Positions 30,107 through 42,252 of a stretch of DNA of 64,000 nt are shown here, piece after piece. Each line of letters opens with the position of its first letter. Position 1 is the first letter of the stretch. The stretch covers positions 82,501-146,500 of the forward strand of contig NW_026732264.1 in NCBI RefSeq assembly GCF_028476545.1, given 5' to 3'. The DNA is from Physella acuta. Lineage: Eukaryota > Mollusca > Gastropoda > Physidae. Under the pieces are notes generated by a model. The model saw only the letters and a program-made list of their open reading frames with translations. It ran no database searches and was not told the DNA's origin. The translations under genes were made by a program, and so were the position numbers.

Positions 30107-30867
30107 TACTTACTAGCCTCACATGTTGTACTGTTTGGAACCATGAGCGGTAATTAATACATATTTATAAATTCTTTGTCAAAATTACTATGCACTTCTT
30201 TTTAAAAATTGCGTAATCACGATTTTTAATATATTTTAAAATAAAGGTTGCTTCCAAGTATAAATAAACTGTTTCCGACTAGATTTTTGTTTTTAATAGT
30301 TTTTTCTATCTACAGTATTACGAATTACCACATCCCACAATATTAAGAATTAAGAAACCAGTATAGACTTAAATTAAAATAGTATTAAAAGCACTGGTTT
30401 AAAAAGCAAGTGCTAAAACAACTCAATAATCTATTTTCAGTATGCATGTCACAGTACAAAAACCCCGAAATATCTTTAATATATCAACATGGAATTTAAA
30501 CCTAAATAGCAGTAAGTTGGTAAATAGATATGTTGGATCAAATGTGTACTCAGATTTTAAGCAATTGAATCTTTTAATACAAAACTGAGGTTCTTATGTC
30601 CAGAGTGCATTTTTAATAAAATGGCGATTGTATTGAATATACCAATTAAATATAATAATGTTAAAAAATGTAAGCATAAATTTAATGTAACAATGTATAC
30701 TCATTGTTGAAAATTGATATCAGCAAATAATACAATTAAAATAATAAAAAGCTAGAAAGAGCTGGGAGTATATGATACATGATGATACATACCTCAGTAA
30801 TGTTTCAAACAGCTAATGCTAATGGATTACTTATATTTGCATCAACAATGAATTCTATCTTTAAGAA
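30107..30867. other. Intergenic AT-rich stretch
   Basis: No gene, repeat or RNA gene recognised. It is the downstream flank of the ankyrin gene. Confidence 0.4.
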
Positions 30868-31857
30868 TTACATATCGCACCATCTTAAGACAATAATAGT
30901 TAAGGAAAAGAACACAAAGGAGATAAATAATGTAATAACGTGATACATGATGGCTTGTCGTGTCGTTTGCTTGAGCAACAAGAAATACATGCCAATACGC
31001 AGGCGCTTTAAGCTGGACTGAAGAATCTGCTGTGAGTGCCAATCTTCCATGTTTAGCATTGCGTTGTTGTCCAGTAATTTCTTTACAGTCCATCTATGGC
31101 CTTCTTGTGCTGCAAGTTGAATAGCAGTATAGCCTTCAAATTGCTTTACATTTAAATCAGCGCCTGAGTGTATTAGAACGTCTACGACATTAACTTTTCC
31201 AAACAACGCGGCAAAATGTAAGGCAGTATTTTGACGATTTGTCTGCTTGTTAACGTCTGCTCCGTGTTCTATAAGTAAACGTACGACATCAACTTCGTCT
31301 GTTTGTGCGGCGTACATCAGTGCAGTGAGACCGAAATTGTCAACACTATTAACATCAATCAGTTTTGTATCAAGCAGGTATTTTACAGCGGTAACATGGC
31401 CAGCAGTTGAAGATAAGATTAAAGCGTTTTTCCCTTCTTTTGTTTTCTGTTTGACGGATGCCCAGCTGTTAAAAAGAATGTTCATGTTTTTAACGTCACC
31501 TCTAGACGCGGCAACCATAAACGCTGACATGTCATTTCCATCTGCCATGTTAACATCGGCGCCGTGTGCAAGTAAACATTGAATAATTTCAGTGTTGCCA
31601 GAATTGGCGGCAGTCATCAGGGGAGTTAATCCTTTAGAATTCTTAATATTGAGATCCGTGCCACTTTCCAAGAGATACTTTACTAACTGAATATTGTTCT
31701 CTGTAACAGCCTTAAATAAGGCGCTTGATTTGTCTGTTATTTTAGAGCCGAAAGCAAACCCTTGGTTTCTGGTTGATGACGTCATTGCTAAGACAGTCGT
31801 TAAATATTTTAAAACTTGAAATGTTACTGCAGAAAAAAGTATTATCACGTTTAACAT
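30868..31857 (-). CDS. Ankyrin-repeat protein with C-terminal membrane anchor
   Basis: One uninterrupted 329-codon frame. A hydrophobic N-terminus (about residues 1-25) is followed by roughly seven ankyrin repeats (about 45-270). Typical repeat cores are GLTPLMTAANSGNTEIIQCL, then HGADVN, and NTALHFAALFGKVNVVDVLI. A hydrophobic stretch near the C-terminus (about 303-325) looks like a membrane anchor followed by Arg-Trp-Cys-Asp. Ankyrin repeats bind other proteins; the partner cannot be told from sequence. A second Met at residue 25 could be the true start and would remove the N-terminal hydrophobic segment. The single exon, in a neighbourhood of many-exon genes, suggests a retrocopy or an intron-poor gene family. 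It is convergent with the receptor gene. Confidence 0.7.
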   Translation of the reverse strand: MLNVIILFSAVTFQVLKYLTTVLAMTSSTRNQGFAFGSKITDKSSALFKAVTENNIQLVKYLLESGTDLNIKNSKGLTPLMTAANSGNTEIIQCLLAHGADVNMADGNDMSAFMVAASRGDVKNMNILFNSWASVKQKTKEGKNALILSSTAGHVTAVKYLLDTKLIDVNSVDNFGLTALMYAAQTDEVDVVRLLIEHGADVNKQTNRQNTALHFAALFGKVNVVDVLIHSGADLNVKQFEGYTAIQLAAQEGHRWTVKKLLDNNAMLNMEDWHSQQILQSSLKRLRIGMYFLLLKQTTRQAIMYHVITLFISFVFFSLTIIVLRWCDM

Positions 31858-32280
31858 ATTTTGATGGTTGAACGTTTAAAATGTTTATGTATCACAAAGT
31901 GTCTAACGAAAATCAATTGTATCTTGTAGTAGTTAATGAATAACAAATATATATTTTACATGTAGTGGTGATTGGTGGTAGAGCGTGGAACTGCAAAATG
32001 TATGATAATATAGTTTGCTAAGCAGGAATTTACTGAATTGTAAACTGATTCCGTAAAAATATTTAAAATTAAGAGAGACTGGACTTAGTATGACAAATTT
32101 TTTTAATTGATGAAGCAAGTCCTTTTGTTATCATACATACTAAATTATATCGTGCTAATTTAGGCTCAATCTTTTAAAGTCATAGCTATAACGAAAATAT
32201 GCAGTAACTATTCAGCACAGAAGAGCAAGAAATTTGTAGTTATTTAATGTGTCATTTAATTAGAAGAGTACGTGTTTTTT

Positions 32281-32773
32281 AGCGCAATTTCCTTACAGGA
32301 ATTGCGATTATTAACTCGTCATTTCTGGATGGATGTGCACAGCTTTAAGTCGTATCTCCTCCTCAACGAAGCAATATCGAGGACTAGTTTTAAAGCAAAT
32401 ATGTTAAGCAAGTTCCAACGATGATTGTGGGCCAAAAAAATTCCCGGAATTCCTTCCTGGATTTCCCGGAAAAGCCAAAAAACCTCGAAAAAATGCAGTT
32501 TTTGGCCCATATCTCGGCAACCAGACCACTTAGCGACTTGAAACATTTACCAATTGATTCCTGCCATAATTTAGAACAATATTGCCGAAAAAAGTTTTCA
32601 AAAATATTCCTTTCGTTCGGTCACAAATTTTTTTTAAAAATGACATAAACACATACAAAACGATCGTTCTCCTAGCTTGAACGCACTCCAGCATTATACG
32701 TCTTGTGTTTTGTCCCCGTGTGTGCTTTACGCTACGACCGAGCTATTTTTAGATAACATAAGGAAATTGCGCT
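32281..32773. mobile_element. Possible 493-bp MITE
   Basis: AGCGCAATTTCCTTA at the left end is mirrored by TAAGGAAATTGCGCT at the right end, and an extra TTCCTTACAGGAATTGCG foldback sits at the left. Target duplication is not clear. There is no coding content. Confidence 0.5.
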
Positions 32774-35080
32774 TAAATTGTCACTAGACTTTTTATGAAC
32801 TTGTTTTCCTTCCGTCATCGGTATAGCAACTCTGTCTTCGTTTTTTAAAATGTAAGAATGCGGTCCTAGCATGCGTCGGATTTTCTTAATACGAATACAA
32901 GACTGACGTGTATATTGTATTGCCTTAATTATTTTTTTTATGTCGTCAAAGCTTATATCTGCTCGCATATTTGGTAAAAGACATTCTAAAAATGTTTGCT
33001 AACGCTCAAATGATAAAAGATGTTAAATTATTTAATGTCAGAATTATTTTGTATGATTTCGTGAGGGTAGTGGTGCACTGTTTTTTTAATTTCACTTAGT
33101 TATCATACACCCTTAATTAGGTGTTGTATTGCGAGTTGGGGACGGGGTCGACCTTGTAATACATCGTGGATCCAAAGAATGAATATCCAATAGGATTTAC
33201 TGAACATGGCCGCATTGGTTTATTCAATTAACGAGTTTTTTACTAAAAAAATATAAACTCAATGAGTGTATAGCTAATTAAAAACACAGTAGAAACATGT
33301 TAAATTATTATTATTTTGCATTATAAAAAAATATGAACGACAAAAGCACTTATTTTGCATAACAAGGGTATCAAAATTTGTTTAGACTTACAAAAGTTAA
33401 TTAAAGATAAAAAGCATAATATCTGCTTACATTTTTACGTTTATTATCTCTTACACACCAGTTTATAATTACTGAATCAGATACCTGCAGTGCGTTGCTA
33501 TTTGATATCGTTAAGATACCGAGACCAGTTCAGCTGTCTTTGTCTATTCTTCAGCTGCAACAGATTAAAAGCCTCCTTCACTGCACATTGGCTTCGAAAT
33601 ATGACACTTAAGCCCTTCACGGTTCAGATGAGACGTGTATTTTAAAACCAGAAACACAGTTTATGGAATGCGCATAAGTAAGTAAGCTAGTTACACATCT
33701 ATCGGCTAAACACTCATGTATACGCTGATGTAATGACTTTGTTTTTTGTTTAAGTATAAGTGGGATAAACGTTGTTTTCTAAAAAGTAAAATTTGAGTTA
33801 AACTCCGTGTAAGGGCATGCGAGTAAAAATAATAAATGGGAAGAGATTCATTGATACGCTTGACCAATCATCTTGCAGTACAGTAAACCAAAACAAATAA
33901 CGATAGGTGGCGACTAACCACGTCTTCTAGGTAGCCATCTTGTTTCTAAATAAATAAAACAATCGCCTGTCTTCGTTTGTTTATTTTATTTGCATATAAT
34001 ATTTATTTGTTGTTTTAAAATTATGCAACAAATTTAGGATAATAATTGAAACTTTGCCAAGAAATGCACTGTTGATTGTCATAGGAACACTATTAAACAC
34101 TGTTTGGTACGCTTTATACTAAGCTGAAACAATGCCTCATGTTTGAAGAATGTACCAAGTCCATCCCCTTCATCCCCTCCTCGCTAGTCAACCAACGACC
34201 AGTTTATAATATTGTTACATCATTATATGATAGGCTTAAAGGGTTCATCAGACTTTACATCGGACTGTAAACTACAAATTTGTTAACGTGTATGTCCTTA
34301 GCTCCATGTAGGGTTTGCTAGCAACTAATGTAATTACTAGATGGAATAGCTGATATGCATTCACGTATGCCCTGTACGGAAACAGTGTACTTGACCCCAT
34401 CTACACGGATGTGTTATTCGCGGTTGAATGAATGAAGCTGTAGATGTAGACAAAAAATCATATAGTGATTTATTAGAAAGATTATGTTTGAAGTTGTCAG
34501 AAAACAATTGATTAAACGTTCGATCATATAACACTCGTCACATATAACAATGTGTGACGTAATGTATGGACGAACCTAAACTCCATTTCTACTTTTTACT
34601 TTAACTACCTATAGCACTAAGCCTAACATGAGTATTTTAATATTTAAACGTAGAACATAATACTATGTTCACCTATTTTAAAATAATTAATCTATGCCTT
34701 CTACCGCTTAATATTCACATTACAACATGGTTTTTGAATATTTTGATAAAACACCCGTTTAACAATTATAACGCTTTTCGCCCTGGTCGCGTATTTCTCT
34801 ATTTTCCACTTCTCTTAGATTATCAACAGTCGCGTAAAATTCAACATTATTTTTTCCTATAATTGATTCGCGCGAAAATGTCACCCTACATCTGTGCTGT
34901 TTACCACCGACGCAAAAGAACTATGTTGCTTTCATTGTAAAATAATATCTAGACAATATTGAAATGATCATGATATGCAGGGGGGGGGGGGGGGAGGGGT
35001 GGGATAGAAGGAATTGCGTGTCTGTGCTGTCAGGTTAAAGTTAAACGATTCCGCCTGTCCTAGCATTCATGACTTAACAC
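32774..35080. other. Gene-poor AT-rich stretch
   Basis: Only short random frames and a poly-G run at 34980-34995. Nothing else supported. Confidence 0.4.
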
Positions 35081-35082
35081 CA

Positions 35083-35250
35083 GAGTTTCTTTCAGGGATT
35101 TCCACCGCCCTCCCATTACCGAACGAATTTATATAGAATATATATATTTACCAGTGCCCGCCCACACCCCAACCCTGGAAAATTTTGTCCTCCCCCCACC
35201 TCCAAAAATTTCAAATGCTCCCTCCCACCCCCTCCCCCAATTGCATAACA
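35083..35250 (-). mobile_element. hAT-type MITE, GTTTCTTCC family, worn copy
   Basis: Starts CAGAGTTTCTTTCAGG. The C-rich interior, with GAACGAATTTATATAGAATA, matches the 18051 copy. The far terminus and duplication were not resolved. Confidence 0.5.
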
Positions 35251-36435
35251 CATGTTCTAGCTTACACAATGTTGACATTACTTGTTAATTAATATGTCCA
35301 GAACGTTCACTTATACACATAACTAATCGGTATTCAGAATTTTAAATTTTAAAATGTATTTTGTTATCGCTGATCTATCGCTTTGATCTATTGGTGCGAT
35401 TACTGTTTTTGATTGAAACAAACGAAACGCAACCGTTACCCTGAAACGTTTACAATTAAATGAATTGTGTGAAAGACATAATCACAAACTGGCCAAATTT
35501 TACTCGACAAGTTACTCAATTAATTCAACACCAAAGCGAAACTAGGTGAAACTCATTTGGTCAAAATTTTATAAAAATATATTTCTAAGGCATTTGACAT
35601 GTGCCATTATGTCCCGTGACCAGAACCTAAGATTAGAAAAAAATTAGTGTCACAAATTACCTTTAAGCTCTGCTTGAAAGTTTTATTTAACTTAAAACTC
35701 GATTATGTTACTGCTTAAAACAGCTAACATATTATAGCCTAGCATTTGCATCTCAATATATTACAACATATCCGAAGCTAACGCAACTTCAAAAACCACA
35801 CAGACTACAAGTTGCAATGTTTATATATATGAGTTTATATACTTTTATGATATATTTACTATGCAATTTTAATAGATACGGTTAGACATCCGGGAACGTA
35901 AAAGACAACTGAGTTAATTAAAGCAAATTTAAAACAATAAGCCGATGTTAGAATTCTAATCAAATTTAAATTATCATTTAACCAAAGCAACATACAATAA
36001 AACAACTAGTCTTACAATACAGTAACATCAGTCAACCATGAGTAACAACTAAATATTATTTAGCCACGCAATGACTCAGTGTGTTAGTTGCTATTTTGTT
36101 TCATTTTACCTGATACACAACATCGAACCAAACAGTATCTAAACATTACTAACACAATTGACAGTGCGTACTCATGTGATGTGGTGTAAACGTACATACA
36201 ATACATTATTAAAATCGGGGCGAGTGATGGTGAGGTGGGGAGGGATGAAGTAGGCTGTACCTGGTTAAATTTTCAATACCTGTATGTTTACACACCGTAA
36301 CTTTCCCCTTGTCTACTAGCCTTGATACAACGTTAAAAACTTGTCAAGCAGGGCACAGCGCTGCTATTGCCGTCAGCTATTGAATTTAAAACTCTGATTG
36401 TTTGGTTACGTCTTTATTGAGAGTTGTGTACCTTC
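35251..36435. other. Gene-poor AT-rich stretch
   Basis: No frame, RNA gene or repeat end that I can support. Confidence 0.4.
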
Positions 36436-36439
36436 TAAA

Positions 36440-36610
36440 AAAAGAAGTACATTTTACAATCGTTTTCACTTTATTCATCATAAGCTTTTCCCGGTAGTGC
36501 CCAAGATAAAGAGGGCAGATGGAGTAGAGTTCATCTGTTACAGGGACCTCGACAGATGAAAGGATTGTTTGGTCAGCACTATGTACAGCCGCCTTTGTTT
36601 TCCCTAACGT
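36440..36610 (-). mobile_element. tRNA-derived SINE body, minus strand
   Basis: On the minus strand it reads AAAGGCGGCTGTACATAGTG, then CTGACC, AACAGATGAACT and CATCTGCCC, matching the SINE body at 55149. The tRNA-like head is lost or unrecognisable. Confidence 0.55.
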
Positions 36611-37913
36611 GAGTTGTATACACATCATAACTGGCAGGACTTAACAACACTATGAATTAACAACACTCTGCTTGAAGTAAAAATATAATGTCTATTTAAT
36701 CAACTTATCTCCTTTACTTCTGTATACAACCAGTCGTCTGTCACACACCATTTCACTTTCACCGTCATCTACCTGTTCCACAAGTCATCTCATCCGTCCT
36801 CCTTTTATCTCGCTCCTAAAAACACGCACTTTCCCTCGACCAGTTGCTTCCCTTGTTACACTCATTCACTCCGTACAACATTAACATACATATGCCATTG
36901 ATCACACTACATTATACACACTATTTACACTATTCGGCTCGACGTACACACCTTTATATCACATCACTGCCCCTAAACCAACCCAACATATCCGAATCTA
37001 ACCCAACTGAAACTCATTTAGATTCTATCCTACTTCACCCAACCCTTACCAAAACTAAACCATGGTAACTTAAACGAAGCAATACAAACGCAATTTCATT
37101 GCAACCAAGTCCTATGCAACCTTCATCATATCAGCCAACCATACTGTGTTTTAAATCTTAACTTGTTCCAACTTATGATTAACCTGCTTCAAACTATACC
37201 AAACATTAATTTTGCGAAACCGACTTCATCTTTCCTAAACTAACCGAACATACAAAGCGTGAGTTATATATATCGATGGTCTCGGTCGCAAACCGTCTAA
37301 CTCAAAAAAATTCGATTTTCTTTTTTTTACATAAATCAAAAGCCAATATGATTCCCCATAATGCCTGAAAATATTAGAGAAATCTGTAGAATGATTATTG
37401 AGATATAATCATTTGAACAAACCGCCTATTATTTCTAGCGCTAAATTTGTCAGTACACTTTTGATCGGGAACGCAGTCGCACGCCGTAATCACACAATTT
37501 TACAGCACAGCAGTCACAGTACTTATAGGTAAGGATATTTGATCAATTATGTTCAACTATTCTATTACATTTTACCATTTTAAAAAATAATAAACAAATA
37601 GTATTTGTTTAATGTAGCCTATTTCCAGATTTTCAATAACCAAACTGATTTGTTTACATTTTTTAGGCTAACACAATGCCTTAAACTAGATCTTCATTCT
37701 AGAATCTAAATATCAATCAAAACAATATAATTCGAATTATATTTCCACAAGAATGTGCAATAAATTTAATAATTGTTAATTCACTACTAGCTTTAGATTG
37801 AGGGTTTAGATACGTGTTAAGAAATATTTATATGGTAGGTTACAAAATGTTTGGCGTACATGTTCAACGACATGGTTAGTTGTCTTTAGTAGATGCTTTT
37901 ATGATTACTTTTT

Positions 37914-39190
37914 CAACAGACAAGCCTATCTCAACACACCAGCCTCTCTTACCAAACCAGCCTCTCTCAACAAACCAGACTTACTACATAACAGACCAGC
38001 CTCTCAACATATCAGCCTTTCTCAACAGACTAGCCTCTCTCAACAGACAAGCCTCTCTTAACAGACCAGCCTCTCTCAACAGACCAGCCTCTCTCAACAG
38101 ACCAGCCTCTCTCAACATACCAGCCTCTCTCAACAGACCAGCCTCTCTCAACAAACCAGACTTACCACATAACAGACCAGCCTCTCTCAACAGACCAGCC
38201 TCTCTCAACATATCAGCCTCTCTCAACAGACCAACCTCTCTCAACAGACCAGCCTCTCTCAACACACCAGTCTTACCACATAACAGGCCAGCCTCTCTCA
38301 ACATACCAGCCTCTCTCAACATACCAGCCTCTCTCAACAGACCAGCCTCTCTCTACAGACCAGCCTCTCTCAAAATACCAGCCTTTCTCAACATACCAGC
38401 CTCTCTCAACAGACCAGCCTCTCTTAACAGATCAGCCTCTCTTAACAGACCAGCCTCTCTCAACAGACCAGCCTCTCTCAACAGACCAGCCTCTCTTAAC
38501 AGATCAGCCTCTCTTAACAGACCAGCCTCTCTCAACATACCAGCCTCTCTCAACATACCAGCTTCTCTAAACAGACCAGCCTCTCGACATACCAGCCTCT
38601 CTCAACAGATTAGCCTCTCTCAACAGACCAGCCTCTCTCAACATACCAGCCTCTCTCAACAGACCAGTCTCTATTAACAGATCAGCCTCTCTCAACAGAT
38701 CAGCCTCTCTCAACAGATCAGCCTCTCTCAACAGACCAGTCTTACCATACAAGACACCAGCATCTGTCAACTGACAAATCGTAAAATCACCAGCATCTCT
38801 CAACAGACCAGCCTTTCACAACAGACCAGTCGTAACAAAAAGGCACCAGTAACTTACAAGAGACCAGTCTCTCTCAGCAGACCAGTCGTAATATACAAAA
38901 GACCAATCTCTCTCAACTGACCAATCTTACCCTCCAAGATACCAGCCTCTCTCAACAGACCATTCTTACCATACAAGAGCCCAGACTCTCTCAAAAGATT
39001 AGTCTTATCCTACAATAAACAAGCCTCTCTCTACACACCAGTCCTACCATACAAGACACCAGCCTTTCTCAACAGATCAGTCGTAACATACAATAGACCA
39101 GCCTCACATAACAGACATTAGACACCAGCCTCTCTCAAACAGACCAGCCATACCATACAAGAGACCAGCCGCTCTCAAAAGACCAGTCAG
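37914..39190. repeat. 18-bp minisatellite
   Basis: The unit CAGCCTCTCTCAACAGAC is repeated dozens of times. It is regular from about 38010 to 38720 and worn and spaced after that. Because the unit is a multiple of three, long frames (PASLNR on plus, LLREAG on minus) stay open by construction; I do not count them as genes. Confidence 0.9.
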
Positions 39191-39930
39191 ACCTATCAAG
39201 AATTCAAAGCGACAGATATTCGTGCACTGCAGTACAAGCCTGATGCTACTGTCTACTTCAAAGTGAATTAGCAGATAGCTGGCAATTGCTAAGCTAGGGT
39301 CGTAAGATTATGATCTCATCTGTAGCCCCTGTCAAGTTGTACAAGAGCAGGAAAAAAAGATAAAAGCTGTCATATTTGAGCACCTAAAAGCAAGCAATAA
39401 ACACACCTTTTTATGATGATTTCCCTGATTTTAAAAATGTGTTGCCATTTTAATGTTTCTTTATGTGACGTTTATTCAAAGAATAAATTTAAAAAAATAA
39501 ACACATTTTTTTGTGTTACATTTTTGTAAAATAAGTAAACATTAAGTCAGTATTAATGTAATTAGTGTGTAATGTCTCATTCATAATATATCTGACAATA
39601 CGGTTTCTGTTTTTACTATTATCATTCTACAAACCCAGCACCCACCAGATTAAGTAAAAAAAAACTGTGAGAATAGAAAGATGTAACAAATAAAGCATAA
39701 CCTTTAACAGTTAACAAGTCTAATGCTAAATACAGACATAATGAATACAGTCGAAAGCGATAAAGCCATACTAAAACATCTCTACTAAAAATTAAACTGA
39801 CCCCATTATGTAGAATAAACTCAAATAATTAAAATATGAGCCCAAAACTATAATCTAAATATTATGAAGTGGTAATTATAACTTAAAAACATAAACATAA
39901 CTAAATCACGTTCATTGGACAAAACGAACG
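39191..39930. other. AT-rich interior of the TIR element
   Basis: No gene or repeat recognised between the minisatellite and the right-hand hairpin region. Confidence 0.4.
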
Positions 39931-40217
39931 AACGCGGCTGAGACCGAAATTCTCGGCTCAAAACAGCTAAGTCTGCGCGAGCACAGATAGACGGTTTGCA
40001 CCGAGAATTTTAGACCGAGCAAACCGTCTATCTTTTTAAAACTGCTATAATTATGTAAATATTAACAAAACTCATTTTAAAACGCTACAGTATAGTCGGT
40101 AGGGAGTTTCTTCGGAGATATCATTTTTAAAAAATTGTAATAGAGCGATCGAGAAGGAAATAATCAGTTTTTTGTCTCTCCTGTAAAATTTACATTTTCG
40201 GAGTTTGCGACCGAGAC

Positions 40218-40221
<4 letters not shown>

Positions 40222-40307
<86 letters not shown>
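40222..40307. repeat. (TA)n microsatellite
   Basis: A TA run continuing from the right end of the 3-kb TIR element. Confidence 0.95.
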
Positions 40308-40313
<6 letters not shown>

Positions 40314-40884
40314 TATATATATTCTAGCCGTCTCGGCCAGGCCCTGCACTGGACTCTGTGAGAAACCTATCTGTAAAGAACCATGGCTTGTGTGTTTAGT
40401 AATCAGCATATATCCCAGAATTGTCCATCCTGAACATAAACACAACACAAACACAACACAACACCAACACCAACACTAACACCAGCACCAACATAGACAC
40501 AAAAAGTAGACACAAAGAATAACCTGCGGGAATTCCCGTTCTCGAATAAAGATGTCTTTTTTTACATCAAATGTCTTTGATTATAAAAAAAAATAAGTAC
40601 ACTGTACGTTCAGTGTATGAAATAAATAAAAGGCAGTATTTAACATACCTACAACAATGCACTTAATCAATCCCCATTAATTATATAAGTATTTTTCCCC
40701 AACACCAAAACAAAGTAATAAAAAGTAAATTCTTTTCCACCCGATGTAATGTTTTTTTTAAAGGGAAGTAATTGTGTTTTCCTAATTTATCAAGGAAAGT
40801 AATCAATGCTAAATCACTAAATATAAATCATTTTCAGAAATAACTAGAATTTTTTTGTAAAATATGATATTTATAAAATTTTGT

Positions 40885-41460
40885 TTAATGAACATGCTGA
40901 CAATTATTACTATCAGTTTGAAAAATTGTTTTACAACATGTGTCTGCTCCACATAGCAAAACTACCCTGACATTTGTGTTAAGTATCCTAATTTTTGTTT
41001 GGTTGGAAATGGCAGACTTTTTCCATATGGATCGCAGAACTGTGAAAGCGCAGCGGGCTCTATTAATTCTAGCACGTATGTCCTCCTCTGAGCTTCCCGA
41101 TTTGCTGAACTTTATGCCAAGATAGGCAAACTCTTCCACATCATTTACCTGTCTTCAGTCTATTGTCACTGGGGCCTCCTGGTTATTGTTGATTTTCATC
41201 ACTTGTCTTTTCTTTGTTGATCTTGAGACATACGCGTTGAGAGATGTCTTGTAGCAGATGCGAGATTAAGGCAAGATCATCTGCAAACTATAGATCCTCT
41301 ATTTTCCCTGTGACTGTCCACTGTATACCTTTTCCAGAACTGGCTGTGCGCGTCACTCAATCGAGAACCAATAAGAAGAGAAGAGGCGACCACGGACATC
41401 CATGTCTAACACCTGTGTTAACCAGAAACTCTTCAGACAGTTTCCCGGCATGGCTAACTT
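40885..41460 (-). mobile_element. LINE reverse-transcriptase fragment
   Basis: Minus-strand frames carry the non-LTR reverse-transcriptase marks: GVRHGCPWSPLLFLLVLDWV, then FADDLALISH (the catalytic YADD-type box), then EEFAYLGIKFSKSGSSEEDI and ARINRARCAFTVLRSIWKKS. The copy is 5'-truncated and disrupted by at least one stop or frame change between the boxes. The subfamily (RTE- or CR1-like) is not settled. Confidence 0.75.
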
Positions 41461-41870
41461 GGCATATTGTAGTATAGCAGGGAATAATTTATAAAAATTT
41501 CTTCAAATTTCTTACAGTAGAAAAATATTCAGTAAGTTAAAGTATATTGTTGGTTGTTTTTATTTGGGGCGGGGGGGGGGGGGTTATTTTAGAAAATTGT
41601 GATTTTATCTTTTTGCGTATGTGTGTTTCTAGATATGTGTATGTATTTGTGCTTGCGATAGGGATTAACATAATATGTTGCGCGAGGTGGCAGCACAGAC
41701 AGTGGGATATTCTATAATTGCCTACAAAATATTAAATATTATTTTAAAAAACCCATCTCATTTAGAAAGTTAGTTGTTTTAAAAGGTTAACAGTATTAAC
41801 ATTTATATCAATTTAAAAAAAAAAGTGGTACCTATGTTCGAGGTCTTAGATTCCAACCGATATTGTTTCG

Positions 41871-42006
41871 AATGTTCTAGTTGCGTATGATGGGTCGGTG
41901 CCAATATTCTTCTCTGCAACACCAGCAAGTTGACCGTAAGCCCCATATACTGCTATCATACCAGCTCGTCCTTCACCGCGCAAGTAAAACCACCTCGAGT
42001 GTAGCA
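41871..42006 (-). CDS. Unrecognised short coding-like segment downstream of the kinase
   Basis: A 51-54 codon minus-strand frame beginning MLHSRWFYLRGEGRAGM and ending in TAA has a protein-like, non-repetitive composition (RAGMIAVYGAYGQLAGVAEK). It could be a terminal exon of the kinase-like gene or of another gene. I do not recognise the family and no splice partner was found. Confidence 0.25.
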
Positions 42007-42252
42007 TAATGATGTATTAGTTTTCAGATAACATCTACATTCACACTATCAAAAAGATCGTGTACAAAGGTGACTGCAACAGTTTGGACTATTTAATCAC
42101 GAGATAAATTGCCCGTTGAGTGTTGTCTTTTTCTCTAAACCAAAACCTAAATCACCACCTTAACTTCCAGATTAACCGTAAACGATCAATGCTATTTTTA
42201 TCCAGAATCGGCACGTACTTACTGCATAGTGATAGATGAGCATTATATTTTA

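Larger units (their letters stand above)
37265..40231. mobile_element. 3-kb element with 29-bp terminal inverted repeats, class unknown
   Basis: TATATATATCGATGGTCTCG followed by GTCGCAAAC at the left is repeated as its exact reverse complement at 40203-40231. Inside lie an 18-bp minisatellite and a hairpin whose arms (39985-39999 and 40019-40033) repeat the GCAAACCGTCTA motif that also sits beside the left end. No transposase was found, so it is probably non-autonomous. TA runs flank both ends. Confidence 0.6.

Noticed and set aside
37880-38677. A 265-residue PASLNR repeat protein
   Set aside because: The frame stays open only because the minisatellite unit is 18 bp; the opposite strand is equally open and no flanking coding signal exists.
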